Positions 8,667 through 17,896 of a stretch of DNA of 64,000 nucleotides are shown here, in pieces. The stretch spans positions 1 to 64,000 of the forward strand of contig JFHF01000012.1 of assembly GCA_000648925.1 (NCBI GenBank). The letters are read 5' to 3'. The notes under the pieces were generated by a model that worked only from the letters and a program-made list of their open reading frames with translations, had not been told where the DNA came from and searched no databases. The DNA is from Caballeronia jiangsuensis (lineage in GTDB: Bacteria; Pseudomonadota; Gammaproteobacteria; Burkholderiales; Burkholderiaceae). The position numbers and the translations under genes were made by a program. Position 1 is the stretch's first letter, and each line of letters starts with the position of its first letter.

Positions 8667-9833
8667 CTAGAAGGGAATGTCAACAAGGTCTATCATCTCA
8701 GCGGCGCTCTCGGCGCGGCTTGACTGGCCGCTTTCAAGGAACGTTTGACGCCAAGCGTCAAGCCGTGCCATCACGGCTGTATCGAAGGTTCCGGTAGTGC
8801 GCACAAACTCTTCGCCGAATTGTTCTTTCGCGCGAGCTTTCAAACCGCTGTGGGTCTCAGCGGATGTGATGGTGCGGACATAAGGATCGACCCATATTTC
8901 GGCCTCGTTCGGGGTCAGAAAGGAAACGATTCCCTTTAGGACGCGCAGTGTTCCAAAAGTATGGACGCGGGTAGGTCGCCCAAGGAGGAACTCCGTGACA
9001 AGCGGTTGGTGTTGTTTTGCCACATATTCGATATCTGACGCGACGAAAAACGCCTCGCAGTAGCGGGCGACGAAATCGCCATCCTCCTCACGGAGGATTC
9101 TGACAAACTCCGCCGCGACTCTGGTTTGGACTTCGTGTGATACCTGCTCCAGCGCGACTCGGAACGCGCCACGGAGCCGCTCCGGCTCGTCATCGAAGAA
9201 ATCTGATTCGTAGTTTCCCGTCATGTATGCGTCCGGAATCAGACTCAGAACCAGCCGCTCCCGCTGACTTTCGTTTGCCTCGAGAATGAGGTGTTTAACA
9301 ATGGTCGTTGAGTTCGCATCACGTCGCACCTTCGACACAATTTGTTCAGCGGTCAGCCCGACCGATTTCCTCCTGCTTCGAGCCAATTCCTCGACAATCA
9401 TCTCGATGAGTGTTTTCGCGATTGTGGCACTGCTCTGGTCCGGCGCTGGCTCCTCTAGGCGTACCACGCGGCCTGGATGAATTAGATTCCTGTACGATCG
9501 GATCACACTACACAGGTCTGCGGTCCGATCCGACAAAACTTTCTCTTGGCGACAAATCGTGATGGCTTCGGCAAGGTCCATTCGAAGGGGGTCTTTTGGA
9601 GACCGCGACGGATGGCTGCTTGAAAGCAAATAATCGATCAACAAAGACTCTACAACACTGCCTGCGAGTACTTGGACGCTCTTCCACGCTCCTACCTCTA
9701 GACATCGCTCCATTTCGGAAAAATCGCGCTCAAGAGAAAGTCTAAATTCTTTAAGTGATATGAAATCGAAGCTTGCCAAAGGAGTTCCCCGGTTTTGCGG
9801 ATCGGTTGCGAATCTGGTGTCAGTGCGAAGCAT
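8667..9833 (-). CDS. HEPN-like domain protein, 388 aa
   Basis: The N-terminal third is all-helical and carries a motif typical of HEPN domains: after a KSVQVLAGSVVESLLIDYLL helix comes RSYRNLIHPGR, with Arg112 and His119 in an R-x6-H arrangement (HEPN ribonucleases use R-x4-6-H). The remaining 260 residues are helical, charged and unrecognised. HEPN domains often act as RNases in toxin-antitoxin or defence systems, or as nucleic-acid binding partners. No antitoxin gene is adjacent, so a toxin role is inference. The start ATG has no clear ribosome site. Confidence 0.55.
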   Translation of the reverse strand: MLRTDTRFATDPQNRGTPLASFDFISLKEFRLSLERDFSEMERCLEVGAWKSVQVLAGSVVESLLIDYLLSSSHPSRSPKDPLRMDLAEAITICRQEKVLSDRTADLCSVIRSYRNLIHPGRVVRLEEPAPDQSSATIAKTLIEMIVEELARSRRKSVGLTAEQIVSKVRRDANSTTIVKHLILEANESQRERLVLSLIPDAYMTGNYESDFFDDEPERLRGAFRVALEQVSHEVQTRVAAEFVRILREEDGDFVARYCEAFFVASDIEYVAKQHQPLVTEFLLGRPTRVHTFGTLRVLKGIVSFLTPNEAEIWVDPYVRTITSAETHSGLKARAKEQFGEEFVRTTGTFDTAVMARLDAWRQTFLESGQSSRAESAAEMIDLVDIPF

Positions 9834-9996
9834 ATTGTAGTCAGACGCGGCAGGTCTTCTGTTCTTGGCCTCCGAGGCGCGGCTAGCGTAATTCTAAATC
9901 ATGCATCGAAAGCGACAGTAGGGTGCGTCCTATACAGATTCAACGCGAAACTGTTGATTTGTTTGCAAATTCTGTATCGCGCGCAAGGAGGTACTT

Positions 9997-10302
9997 ATGA
10001 CGCTTCAAGAGGTCTACCGCCGCAAGACGGGCGCAGCAAGCGAAGCAACGGAAGCGGTTGGCGCCGTTGAAAGCCTTGAGCTCGAGTTAGCCCTAAGCGC
10101 CATTGCAAACTTCGCGCATGCGGATGCGACCGTGGTAGCACATTGCCTTGCCCTAATTTGCGATTGTGAGATTGATTCCTTGCGAGCGGCATTGGCCGAC
10201 CAGCCGATTCTCAGCTGTTGGCGAAATCAAAAACCTTGGCGTCTAGGTCTTGAGATTTGGGAGCAAGAGACTAGTCTCACAAAGAGGGATTGCCATGACT
10301 AG
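9997..10302 (+). CDS. hypothetical protein, 101 aa
   Basis: No family recognised. An excellent ribosome site, AAGGAGG, lies 5 bases before the ATG. The product is a small helical protein rich in Ala and Glu, with three Cys residues in its middle and one near the end, and with Trp residues near the C-terminus. It overlaps the next gene by 8 bases, so the two are probably translated together. The first perfect TTTGTTTGCAAAT motif lies 27 bases upstream of the start and may be a regulator site. Confidence 0.65.
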   Translation: MTLQEVYRRKTGAASEATEAVGAVESLELELALSAIANFAHADATVVAHCLALICDCEIDSLRAALADQPILSCWRNQKPWRLGLEIWEQETSLTKRDCHD

Positions 10303-10501
10303 CCCATCCAGCGTTGACAATATCAAGATGCTGAAAGAACAATGCGTAATCATAGTCGGCGCAACAATCAGGGAAAGGCTGCTGGCTGAGACTGCGGCGA
10401 CTGAGGATGAACGCAGTTTGCGCAAGCACGCTGCGAATCAAATGCGCCTAGCCGCCGATAGCCTTGCTCACGGCATTGCATTTTTGAGGTCTGTACACTG
10501 A
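10295..10501 (+). CDS. hypothetical protein, 68 aa
   Basis: Not recognised. The ATG at 10295 is preceded by AGAGGG and overlaps the end of the 101-aa gene, which points to translational coupling; the frame can be extended to a TTG at 10250, but that start has no ribosome site. The protein is a short amphipathic helical polypeptide. Two small coupled genes of this size could be a toxin-antitoxin or phage-type regulatory pair, but no motif shows this. Confidence 0.55.
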   Translation: MTSPSSVDNIKMLKEQCVIIVGATIRERLLAETAATEDERSLRKHAANQMRLAADSLAHGIAFLRSVH

Positions 10502-11601
10502 TGTTGGTGGGCATGCTCCAAATGAACACGCGAAATCGTCTTTATCAGATCTTCGGGCATCTGCGCGCTAGGGAGTCTGCATCAAGATGGCGACGAAATA
10601 GCGCCCGCATTTCTTAGGCCTGCTGGGATCAAGTCCGTCATGCGAGCGCCACTTGGCGAATAAAACGGAGTGCCTGCATCAGGAAACGAAACATCCCTCA
10701 ACGACAGATTTTCCGATTGGACAATCCGTATATCGTAGATGCCGCAGCCGAACTCATCAACGGGCTCTACGCTCAGCACTTATCAAGCACCGCGTGCGAG
10801 TCGCAGGCTGAAGGTTCTCCAGACCTAAACGCCGGGTTGTTGCGTGCAAGCGTCCGTCTCGACGGAGCATCCGCAATATTCGACGTGCTCACGCGAGGAG
10901 ACCTCTCTATCTAACAGAGGGCAATACCTAAACGTCGGTGCCATCACGAAACGGGGTAATGTCGGGTTCAACGACTTTTAGGGCTGAGTGCATCACTGCA
11001 ACCTCTGTAGTAAAGATTTCTTTTGCAAACACGAACTACGGGTTCAGTTTTGTTTGCACCGTGTTTGCTAAGTCTTTGATTCCAAAGAGTACGAAAGCGA
11101 TGGTTCAACCGGCGGCACCAGTCAGGTGTCGCGCAAGCGAAGCCGGGCGTGTGATTGCCGAGGGCACAGAGGTCAGCGTAGACGTAGTGTGGAAAGAAAA
11201 AACAACGTAGATTCAACGGGTTAGGGATCTGAAGTCAGGTTTGTTTGCAAATGCGGGTCTGAGGGAATTGGTGGCAGGACAGTTTTAATAGCATCAAAAC
11301 GCAAGAACAGGTCTGTTTGCTCCGAAACAGTTTTTCTTTGCAAACAACCACCAGAACGGCCATTTTTGCGTCCTGCTTCACGCGCCATCAGTTTTGTTTA
11401 TCGGCACATCGATGGCGCGAATCCGGCGCACACCTCGCCGCGCCCGTCCCGGCGGGCTTCCCGCACGCCGAAACCCCATGCATATAAACAGATTACTGGT
11501 TAACGCGTAGTACCTGCGCCGCTCCCTTCGTCGCTACCCTTCGGGCTTCAGTTTCTCTAAAGCAAGCCCGCTCGGCCACGCATTCAGAAGGAGTAGCGCA
11601 C
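10502..11601. other. gene-free boundary between accessory region and catabolic region
   Basis: About 1.1 kb without a convincing gene. A 65-codon open frame (TTG at 10717 to 10914) lacks a ribosome site. The stretch holds most copies of the TTTGTTTGC motif. Base composition changes to the strongly GC-rich style of the rest of the window around 11.4 kb. The last 140 bases should contain the gallate operon promoter, and AGAAGGAG at 11586-11593 is the ribosome site of the dioxygenase gene. Confidence 0.5.
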
Positions 11602-12894
11602 ATGGCACGGATCATCGGAGGCATTGCCGCCTCGCACACACCGACTATCGGTTTCGCGTTCGACAAGAACAAGCGCGACGATCCCGTCTGGGCGCCGATC
11701 TTCGAGAATTTCGCGCCGCTCGCGAACTGGCTCGCGGAAAAGCAGCCCGATGTCATCGTCACGATCTACAACGATCACGTCACGTCGTTCTTCTTCGATC
11801 ACTATTCCGCGTTCTCGCTCGGCGTAGGCCCGGAATGGCGCGTCGCGGACGAAGGCGGCGGCGCGCGCGATCTGCCGCCGATCAAGGGTCATCCGGCCTT
11901 TGCCGCGCACATCGGCACGTCGCTGATGTCCGACGAATTCGACATGTCGTTCTTCCAGAACAAGGCGCTCGATCACGGCTGCTTCTCGCCGCTCTCGATG
12001 CTCTGCCCGCACAAGCCCGAATGGCCGGTCAAGCTCGTGCCGCTGCAAATGGGCGTGCTGCAGTTGCCCGTGCCGAGCGCGCGCCGCTTCTACAAGCTGG
12101 GTCAGGCGCTGCGCCGCGCGATCGAAAGCTATCCGGAGGACATCAAGGTCGCGATTCTCGCCACGGGCGGTCTCTCGCATCAGGTGCATGGCGAGCGCGC
12201 GGGCTTCAACAACACGGCATGGGACGCGCGTTTCCTCGATCTCTTCGAGCGCGATCCCGAACAGCTCGCGGATATGACCATCGCCGAATATGCGGCGCTC
12301 GGCGGCTACGAAGGCGCCGAAGTGATCATGTGGCTCACGATGCGCGGCGCGTTGTCGTCGAATGTCGTGTGCAAGCATCGCAGCTACTACCTGCCGTCGA
12401 TGGCGGGCATCGCGACCGCGATCTACGAAGGCGAGGACAGCGAAACCGAACCGGCTATCGTCGAGCGTCATCGTCAGAAGATGGCCGTGCAGCTCACCGA
12501 TGTCGAGAAGCTCGAAGGCACCTATCCGTTCTCGATCGAAACGGCGGTGCGCGCGTATCGCATCAACGAGTATCTGCATCGCATGGTCGAGCCCGCGCAT
12601 CGCGAGGCGTTCAAGGAGAACGAGGAAGCGAGCTTCGAGGCGGCCGGTCTCTCAGAACACGAGCGCGATCTGATTCGCCGGCGCGACTGGCGCGGCCTGC
12701 TTCATTACGGCGTGATCTTCTTCATGCTGGAGAAGCTCGGCGCGGTGACGGGCGTATCGAACCTGCATATCTACGCCGCGATGCGCGGTGAAACGCTCGA
12801 AGAATTTCAGAAGACACGCAACGCGCCCGGCGCGCTGTACTCGGTCGCGGGCAAGGGCGCGGGCAAGCTCGACTGGGACAAGTCGAAGAACTGA
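11602..12894 (+). CDS. galA: gallate dioxygenase (extradiol, LigB-LigA fusion)
   Basis: 430 aa. It opens the gallate ring to 4-oxalomesaconate using Fe(II) and O2. Residues 1-280 are a LigB-type catalytic domain: His12, His59 and Glu240 match the iron ligands of LigB, and His193 (GGLSHQ) matches the catalytic base. Residues about 313-410 are a LigA-like domain (NEYLHRMVEPAHREAFKENE, then RRDWRGLLHYGVIFFMLEKL). This LigB-LigA fusion of about 420-430 aa is the hallmark of GalA as opposed to two-subunit protocatechuate 4,5-dioxygenase. The start follows AGAAGGAG. First gene of an operon whose next genes supply uptake and the two downstream steps. Confidence 0.9.
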   Translation: MARIIGGIAASHTPTIGFAFDKNKRDDPVWAPIFENFAPLANWLAEKQPDVIVTIYNDHVTSFFFDHYSAFSLGVGPEWRVADEGGGARDLPPIKGHPAFAAHIGTSLMSDEFDMSFFQNKALDHGCFSPLSMLCPHKPEWPVKLVPLQMGVLQLPVPSARRFYKLGQALRRAIESYPEDIKVAILATGGLSHQVHGERAGFNNTAWDARFLDLFERDPEQLADMTIAEYAALGGYEGAEVIMWLTMRGALSSNVVCKHRSYYLPSMAGIATAIYEGEDSETEPAIVERHRQKMAVQLTDVEKLEGTYPFSIETAVRAYRINEYLHRMVEPAHREAFKENEEASFEAAGLSEHERDLIRRRDWRGLLHYGVIFFMLEKLGAVTGVSNLHIYAAMRGETLEEFQKTRNAPGALYSVAGKGAGKLDWDKSKN

Positions 12895-12919
12895 ATAAAA
12901 GAGGAGACAGGAGACAAAC

Positions 12920-14269
12920 ATGGCTATCGGTAAAACCATCGACATCAAGGGCTTCATCGACGAACGCCCGATTTCCGCCTACCAGTGGTTGCTGGTGGCG
13001 CTGTGCTTTCTGATCGTGACGGCCGACGGCATGGACGTCGCGATCATGGGCTTCATCGCGCCTTCGATCATCGCGGACTGGCATATCTCGCGCCCCGCGT
13101 TCGGCCTCGTGATGAGTGCGGCCCCGATCGGTCTCGTGATCGGCGCGCTCGCGGCGGGACCGGCATCGGATCGCATCGGACGCAAGTGGGTGCTGATCAC
13201 CTCGGTGTTTCTCTTCGGCGTGTTCACGATCGCCACCGCGTTCACGAATTCGCCTTCGAGCATGGCGTTGCTGCGCGTGCTGACCGGCATCGGCCTCGGC
13301 GCCGCGATGCCCAACACGACGACGCTCCTCTCCGAATACGCGCCGCAACGCAAGCGCGCGCTACTCATCACGATCATGTTCACGGGCTTCAATCTCGGCT
13401 CGGCGCTGATCGGTTTCCTCGCGGGCGGTTTGATTCCGGCGCATGGCTGGCGCGCCGTGCTGATCTGCGGCGGCGCGCTGCCGCTCCTGCTGATTCCGCT
13501 GCAAATCTGGCTGCTGCCCGAATCGGCGCGTCTGCTCGCGGTGCGCGGCGCGACCTCGGCGCGTATCGGCAAGGTGCTCGGCCGCGTGTGTGGCGCGCGC
13601 TTCGACGGCAATGAAACGTTCGTATCGAACGAGCCGCCGCTGCCCACGAAGAAGCCCATCGGCGTATTGTTCTCGCAGGGCTATGGCCTGATGACGGCGG
13701 CGCTGTGGATCACGTATTTCATGGGGCTGCTCGTGATTTATCTGCTCACCGGCTGGCTGCCGACGCTGATGAAGGACGCGGGTCTCACGGTGTCGTCGGC
13801 GGCGAACATCACGGCGATGTTCCAGATCGGCGGCACGATCGGCGCGATCATCGTCGGCTGGATCATGGACAAGGTTCGCCCTGCGCCCGTCATCAGCGCG
13901 GCGTATCTCGGCGGCGCGGTCTGCGTGCTCGGGCTGGCGTGGATCGGCGCGTTGTCGTCGTCGCTTGCCGTGCTCGTGTTCGCAGCGGGCTTCTGCATGA
14001 GCGGCGCGCAAACGGGCCTCAACGCGTTCGCACCGAGCCGCTATCCGACCGTTGCGCGTGCAACCGGCGTGAGCTGGATGCTCGGCATGGGCCGCTTCGG
14101 CAGCATTTTCGGTTCCGCGTTCGGCGGCGCGCTGCTCGGCCTCGGCTGGGAGTTCGGCGCGATCCTCGCGATGCTCGCCGTGCCCGCAACGCTCGCCGCG
14201 ATCTCGATTCTCGTCGCGCAACGCACGCGTGCCGACGAAGCGCACGCACAAACGACCGCAGCACATTAG
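12920..14269 (+). CDS. MFS aromatic acid:H+ symporter, probable gallate transporter
   Basis: 449 aa with about 12 membrane segments. It belongs to the AAHS family (PcaK, GalT, BenK): the first helix carries the DGMDVAIMGFIAPSI motif with the conserved aspartates, and the loop after helix 2 reads GPASDRIGRK. The gene lies 25 bases after the dioxygenase, with AGGAGACAGGAG upstream of its ATG, in the same operon. By position it imports gallate, or a related hydroxybenzoate, by proton symport across the inner membrane. Its substrate is inferred from context. Confidence 0.85.
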   Translation: MAIGKTIDIKGFIDERPISAYQWLLVALCFLIVTADGMDVAIMGFIAPSIIADWHISRPAFGLVMSAAPIGLVIGALAAGPASDRIGRKWVLITSVFLFGVFTIATAFTNSPSSMALLRVLTGIGLGAAMPNTTTLLSEYAPQRKRALLITIMFTGFNLGSALIGFLAGGLIPAHGWRAVLICGGALPLLLIPLQIWLLPESARLLAVRGATSARIGKVLGRVCGARFDGNETFVSNEPPLPTKKPIGVLFSQGYGLMTAALWITYFMGLLVIYLLTGWLPTLMKDAGLTVSSAANITAMFQIGGTIGAIIVGWIMDKVRPAPVISAAYLGGAVCVLGLAWIGALSSSLAVLVFAAGFCMSGAQTGLNAFAPSRYPTVARATGVSWMLGMGRFGSIFGSAFGGALLGLGWEFGAILAMLAVPATLAAISILVAQRTRADEAHAQTTAAH

Positions 14270-14284
14270 TACCTGGAGTAAAGG

Positions 14285-15310
14285 ATGATCATCGACATTC
14301 ACGGCCACTACACGACCGCACCGAAGGCGCTGGAAGCGTGGCGCAACCGGCAGATCGCCGCCATCAAGAGTCCTTCGGAGATGCCGGGCGCATCGGAGCT
14401 GCATATCGGCGACGATGAACTGCGCGAATCGATCGAAGCGAACCAGCTTCGTTTGATGCGCGAGCGCGGCCTCGATCTCACCGTGTTCAGTCCGCGTGCG
14501 AGCTTCATGGCGCATCACATCGGCGACTTCGAAGTGTCGAGCACGTGGGCCGCGATCTGCAACGAGCTGTGTTATCGCGTGAGCGAGTTGTTTCCCGACA
14601 GCTTCATTCCGGCGGCGATGCTGCCGCAGAGTCCGGGCGTCGATGTCTCGACGTGCATTCCCGAGCTCGTGAAGTGCGTCGAGCAATACGGCAATGTCGC
14701 GATCAACCTGAATCCCGATCCTTCAGGCGGGCACTGGACGAGCCCGCCGCTCTCGGACCGCTACTGGTATCCGATCTACGAGAAGATGGTCGAGTACGAC
14801 CTTCCCGCGATGATCCACGTGAGCACGAGCTGCAATGCGTGCTTCCATACGACGGGCGCGCATTATCTCAACGCGGACACGACCGCCTTCATGCAGTGCC
14901 TCACGTCCGACCTGTTCCGCGACTTTCCGACGCTCAAGTTCGTGATTCCGCACGGCGGCGGCGCGGTGCCGTATCACTGGGGACGCTTTCGCGGTCTCGC
15001 GCAGGAGCTGAAGAAGCCCTTGCTGAAGGATCATCTGCTGAACAACGTGTTCTTCGATACCTGCGTCTATCATCAGCCGGGCATCGACTTGCTGACGCGC
15101 GTGATTCCCGTCGACAACATTCTGTTCGCGAGCGAGATGATCGGCGCGGTGCGTGGCATCGATCCTGAAACCGGGCATTATTTCGACGACACGAAGCGCT
15201 ATGTCGAGGCCGCGCAGATCGAGTCCGAAGCGCGCTACAAGATTTACGAAGGCAACGCGCGCCGCGTGTATCCGCGCCTCGATGCGGCGCTCAAAGCAAA
15301 GGGACGTTGA
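14285..15310 (+). CDS. ligJ: 4-oxalomesaconate hydratase (LigJ type)
   Basis: 341 aa, amidohydrolase superfamily. It hydrates 4-oxalomesaconate to 4-carboxy-4-hydroxy-2-oxoadipate. The zinc ligands known for LigJ are all visible: His6 and His8 (DIHGHY), His178 (MIHVST) and Glu284 (FASEMIG), with His223 in [17 protein letters not shown]. This is the LigJ solution to the step, not the unrelated GalB hydrolase of Pseudomonas putida. It follows the transporter by 15 bases (GGAGTAAAGG before the ATG). Length is normal for the family. Confidence 0.9.
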   Translation: MIIDIHGHYTTAPKALEAWRNRQIAAIKSPSEMPGASELHIGDDELRESIEANQLRLMRERGLDLTVFSPRASFMAHHIGDFEVSSTWAAICNELCYRVSELFPDSFIPAAMLPQSPGVDVSTCIPELVKCVEQYGNVAINLNPDPSGGHWTSPPLSDRYWYPIYEKMVEYDLPAMIHVSTSCNACFHTTGAHYLNADTTAFMQCLTSDLFRDFPTLKFVIPHGGGAVPYHWGRFRGLAQELKKPLLKDHLLNNVFFDTCVYHQPGIDLLTRVIPVDNILFASEMIGAVRGIDPETGHYFDDTKRYVEAAQIESEARYKIYEGNARRVYPRLDAALKAKGR

Positions 15311-15311
15311 T

Positions 15312-15995
15312 ATGTACGAACTGGGAGTGGTGTATCGCAACATCGATCGCGCGAACGCGGATGCGGCCGACAAGCTCGGCGCGCTCGGCTCGGCGACCGT
15401 GCACGAAGCGATGGGCCGTGTCGGCCTGATGAAGACGTATATGCGGCCGATCTACACGGGCGCGCAGGCGAGCGGCACGGCTGTCACCGTGCTGCTGCAA
15501 CCGGGCGACAACTGGATGATGCACGTCGCCGCCGAGCAGATTCGTCCGGGCGATATCGTCGTGGCCGCATGCACGACCGACAACACCGATGGCTTTTTCG
15601 GCGACCTTCTCGCGACGAGCTTCAAGGCGCGCGGCGCGCGGGCGCTCATCATCGATGGCGGCGTGCGCGACGTGCGCATATTGACCGAGATGAACTTCCC
15701 GGTCTGGAGCCGCGCGATTTCTGCGAAAGGCACGGTGAAGGCGACGCTCGGTTCGGTGAACATTCCCGTCGTGTGCGCGGGCGCATGGGTCACGCCCGGC
15801 GATGTGATCGTCGCGGATGACGATGGCGTTGTCGTCGTGCCGTCGGCATCGGCGCAACAGGTGCTCGACAAGGCGGTGGCGCGCGAGGCGTTCGAAGAAG
15901 AGAAGCGCGCGAAGCTCGCAAGCGGCGTGCTCGGCCTCGACATGTACAAGATGCGCGAACCGCTGGAAAAAGCGGGCTTGCGCTATATCGACTGA
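15312..15995 (+). CDS. ligK: 4-carboxy-4-hydroxy-2-oxoadipate aldolase (LigK type)
   Basis: 227 aa, RraA-like class II aldolase fold. It splits 4-carboxy-4-hydroxy-2-oxoadipate into pyruvate and oxaloacetate and usually also decarboxylates oxaloacetate. The family signature is present: [12 protein letters not shown] (97-108) and, about 20 residues on, GGVRD (116-120) with Arg119 and Asp120, which bind substrate and the divalent metal. The true start is the ATG one base after the hydratase stop. It ends in TGATG, overlapping the next gene by one base. This step completes gallate breakdown to central metabolites. Confidence 0.9.
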   Translation: MYELGVVYRNIDRANADAADKLGALGSATVHEAMGRVGLMKTYMRPIYTGAQASGTAVTVLLQPGDNWMMHVAAEQIRPGDIVVAACTTDNTDGFFGDLLATSFKARGARALIIDGGVRDVRILTEMNFPVWSRAISAKGTVKATLGSVNIPVVCAGAWVTPGDVIVADDDGVVVVPSASAQQVLDKAVAREAFEEEKRAKLASGVLGLDMYKMREPLEKAGLRYID

Positions 15996-16690
15996 TGCGC
16001 ATGAGCATGAACGGCATTTCTTCGATGGCCACGCGCCAGGTGCTCAACGATCTCGCGTCCGCATTCGAAGCGAAGTCGGGCGAGCGTGTCGCGATCGAAT
16101 CGGTGGGCGGCGTCGCGGCGCTGAAGCGGATCGAAGAAGGCGAGGCGTTCGATATCGTCGTGCTCGCTTCGGACGCGATCGACCGGCTCGCGGCGGCGGC
16201 GCGCATCGATGCAACGAGCCGCGTGCGGATCGCGCGCTCGGGCGTGGCCATCGCGGTGGCGAAGGGCGCACCGCGTCCCGCTATCGACGATGAAGCCGCC
16301 GTGCGCGAGGCCGTGCTCGCGGCACGCAGCATCGGTTATTCGACGGGACCGAGCGGTGTTTATCTGACGCGCTTGTTCGAGCGCTGGGGCATCGCGGAAC
16401 GCATCGCAGCGCGCATCGTGCAGGCGCCGCCGGGTGTCGCGGTGGGCGCGCTCATCGCGCGTGGCGAAGTGGAGCTGGGCTTCCAGCAGATGAGCGAGAT
16501 GATCGGCGTCGAAGGCATCGATGTGCTCGGCATGTTGCCGCCGCAGATACAAACGCTGACGATGTTCGAGGCCGCGATTTGTGCGAACGCGAACGCGAAC
16601 GCGCCGCAACTCGCGCGCGCGTTCCTTGCGTTTCTCGCTTCGCCCGATGCCGACGGCGCGAAAGTGCGCCACGGCATGGAGCCTTGCTAG
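15995..16690 (+). CDS. ModA-like periplasmic-binding-protein fold, no signal peptide
   Basis: 231 aa, similar to the molybdate-binding type 2 periplasmic-binding fold: ATRQVLNDLASAFEAKSGER, then LKRIEEGEAFDIVVLASDAI and a C-terminal RAFLAFLASPDADG segment. Unlike true ModA it has no signal peptide, so it should stay in the cytoplasm. Its ATG overlaps the aldolase stop (TGATG), so the two are translationally coupled. The operon has no PrpF-type tautomerase (GalD/LigU), which is needed to interconvert oxalomesaconate forms. Whether this protein senses a pathway acid, regulates or catalyses is unknown; the name reflects only the fold. Confidence 0.7.
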   Translation: MRMSMNGISSMATRQVLNDLASAFEAKSGERVAIESVGGVAALKRIEEGEAFDIVVLASDAIDRLAAAARIDATSRVRIARSGVAIAVAKGAPRPAIDDEAAVREAVLAARSIGYSTGPSGVYLTRLFERWGIAERIAARIVQAPPGVAVGALIARGEVELGFQQMSEMIGVEGIDVLGMLPPQIQTLTMFEAAICANANANAPQLARAFLAFLASPDADGAKVRHGMEPC

Positions 16691-16703
16691 TCACATCGAG
16701 CCA

Positions 16704-17804
16704 TCATTCGGCCACGGCATAACGTTCGAGCCAGTGCGCATACGGCGCGGGCAACGCCCACGACGGCTTCTCCACCTTCAACTGCTTCGCGGCGTGATAC
16801 GGCCAGTGCGGATTCGAAAGATGCGCGCGGCCGACCATCACGAGATCGAGCTGACCCGACTCGACAGCGCGTTCCGCGTTCGGCGGCGAATCGAATCCCC
16901 ATGCCGATGCAACCGGAATCTCCGCTTCCCGGCGCACACGCTCCGCGATCGGGCCGAGAAAAGCCGGTCCCCACGGAATGCGCACATCGGGCGTCGAGAA
17001 GCCGACGCTCACGCTCATCAGATCGAGTCCCTTGCGACGCAGCGTCTTCGTCAGTTCGATGGATTCGTTCAGCGTGACTTCATCGCGGCCATCGTATTCG
17101 ATGACACCGAAGCGCGCCGTCAGCGGCAAATTCTCCGGCCACACTTCACGCACCGCATCGAAGGTCTCGACGATGAAACGGCTGCGCCCCGCGAGATCGC
17201 CGCCGTATTGATCGTCGCGCTGGTTCGCATCCACCGAGAAGAAGCTCTGCGCAAGATAGCCGTGCGCGAAGTGCAGTTCCAGCCATTCGAAGCCCGCTTC
17301 GCGCGCACGACGCGTAGCCGCCGCGAAGTCCGCCTTCACGCGCTCGATGTCTTCGAGCGTCATGGCCTTGGGCATCTTCGGCAGCCCCGCGCCGAACGCG
17401 ACGGCCGAGGGCGCTAGCGTGTCCCAGCCGCGGGTGTCGTCGGGGGAGATGTGATCGTCGCCTTCCCACGGACGGTTCGCGCTCGCCTTGCGGCCCGCGT
17501 GCGCGATCTGGATGCCGGGCACCGCGCCCGCCGCCTTGATCGCCGTGGCGATCTTCTTCATGCCTTCGATGTGCGCATCGTCCCAGAGGCCCGTGCAGCC
17601 GGGCGTGATGCGGCCTTCCGGCGAAACGCCCGTCGCCTCGACGATCACGAGGCCCGCGCCGCCTCGCGCGAGGCTCGCGTAATGGCTGACGTGCCAGTCG
17701 TTGACGAAGCCGTCGATGGCGCTGTACTGGCACATCGGCGGAATGGCGATGCGGTTGCGCAACGTGACGTCTTTCAGTTTGAACGGAGTGAAAAGTGCTG
17801 ACAT
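16704..17804 (-). CDS. NADH:flavin oxidoreductase, YqjM-type old yellow enzyme
   Basis: 366 aa, starting at the ATG before SALFTPFKLKD rather than 11 codons earlier. It is an FMN-dependent ene-reductase of the thermophilic-like class: Cys25 in PPMCQYS, HAGRK at 102-106, active-site His178 and His181 with Tyr183 in LHFAHGYLAQSF, and RDDQYGG. These enzymes reduce activated C=C bonds of enals, enones and similar compounds with NAD(P)H. It is transcribed divergently from a LysR gene, across a 92-base gap holding a perfect inverted repeat, so the LysR protein probably controls it. It converges on the gallate operon. Confidence 0.9.
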   Translation of the reverse strand: MSALFTPFKLKDVTLRNRIAIPPMCQYSAIDGFVNDWHVSHYASLARGGAGLVIVEATGVSPEGRITPGCTGLWDDAHIEGMKKIATAIKAAGAVPGIQIAHAGRKASANRPWEGDDHISPDDTRGWDTLAPSAVAFGAGLPKMPKAMTLEDIERVKADFAAATRRAREAGFEWLELHFAHGYLAQSFFSVDANQRDDQYGGDLAGRSRFIVETFDAVREVWPENLPLTARFGVIEYDGRDEVTLNESIELTKTLRRKGLDLMSVSVGFSTPDVRIPWGPAFLGPIAERVRREAEIPVASAWGFDSPPNAERAVESGQLDLVMVGRAHLSNPHWPYHAAKQLKVEKPSWALPAPYAHWLERYAVAE

Positions 17805-17875
17805 ACGGGTTTTCTCGAATTGAGTTGAGGCCTGCAATTTAACCGTTCAGTGTCATAATGAAAACTATCTGGAGA

Positions 17876-17890
17876 TTATCGATTCGATAA
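17876..17890. promoter_or_regulatory. inverted repeat, candidate LysR operator
   Basis: Perfect palindrome TTATCGA-T-TCGATAA just before the LysR start, in the gap shared with the oxidoreductase gene. LysR regulators bind dyads of this type, and its closeness to the regulator's start would suit autoregulation. Confidence 0.6.
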
Positions 17891-17896
17891 AATTTT

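Larger units (their letters stand above)
9958..11348. repeat. dispersed TTTGTTTGC-type motif, at least six copies
   Basis: The identical 13-mer TTTGTTTGCAAAT occurs at 9958-9970 and 11240-11252. Close variants occur at 11021-11030 (TTTTGCAAAC), 11047-11058 (GTTTTGTTTGCA), 11061-11069 (GTGTTTGCT), 11311-11320 (GTCTGTTTGC) and about 11336-11347 (opposite strand). They are unevenly spaced and found on both strands, most of them in the gene-free stretch before the gallate operon. Confidence 0.5.

Noticed and set aside
10717..10914. A 65-codon plus-strand open frame with TTG start
   Set aside because: No ribosome site, no recognised motif and no neighbour in operon position; too little to call a gene.
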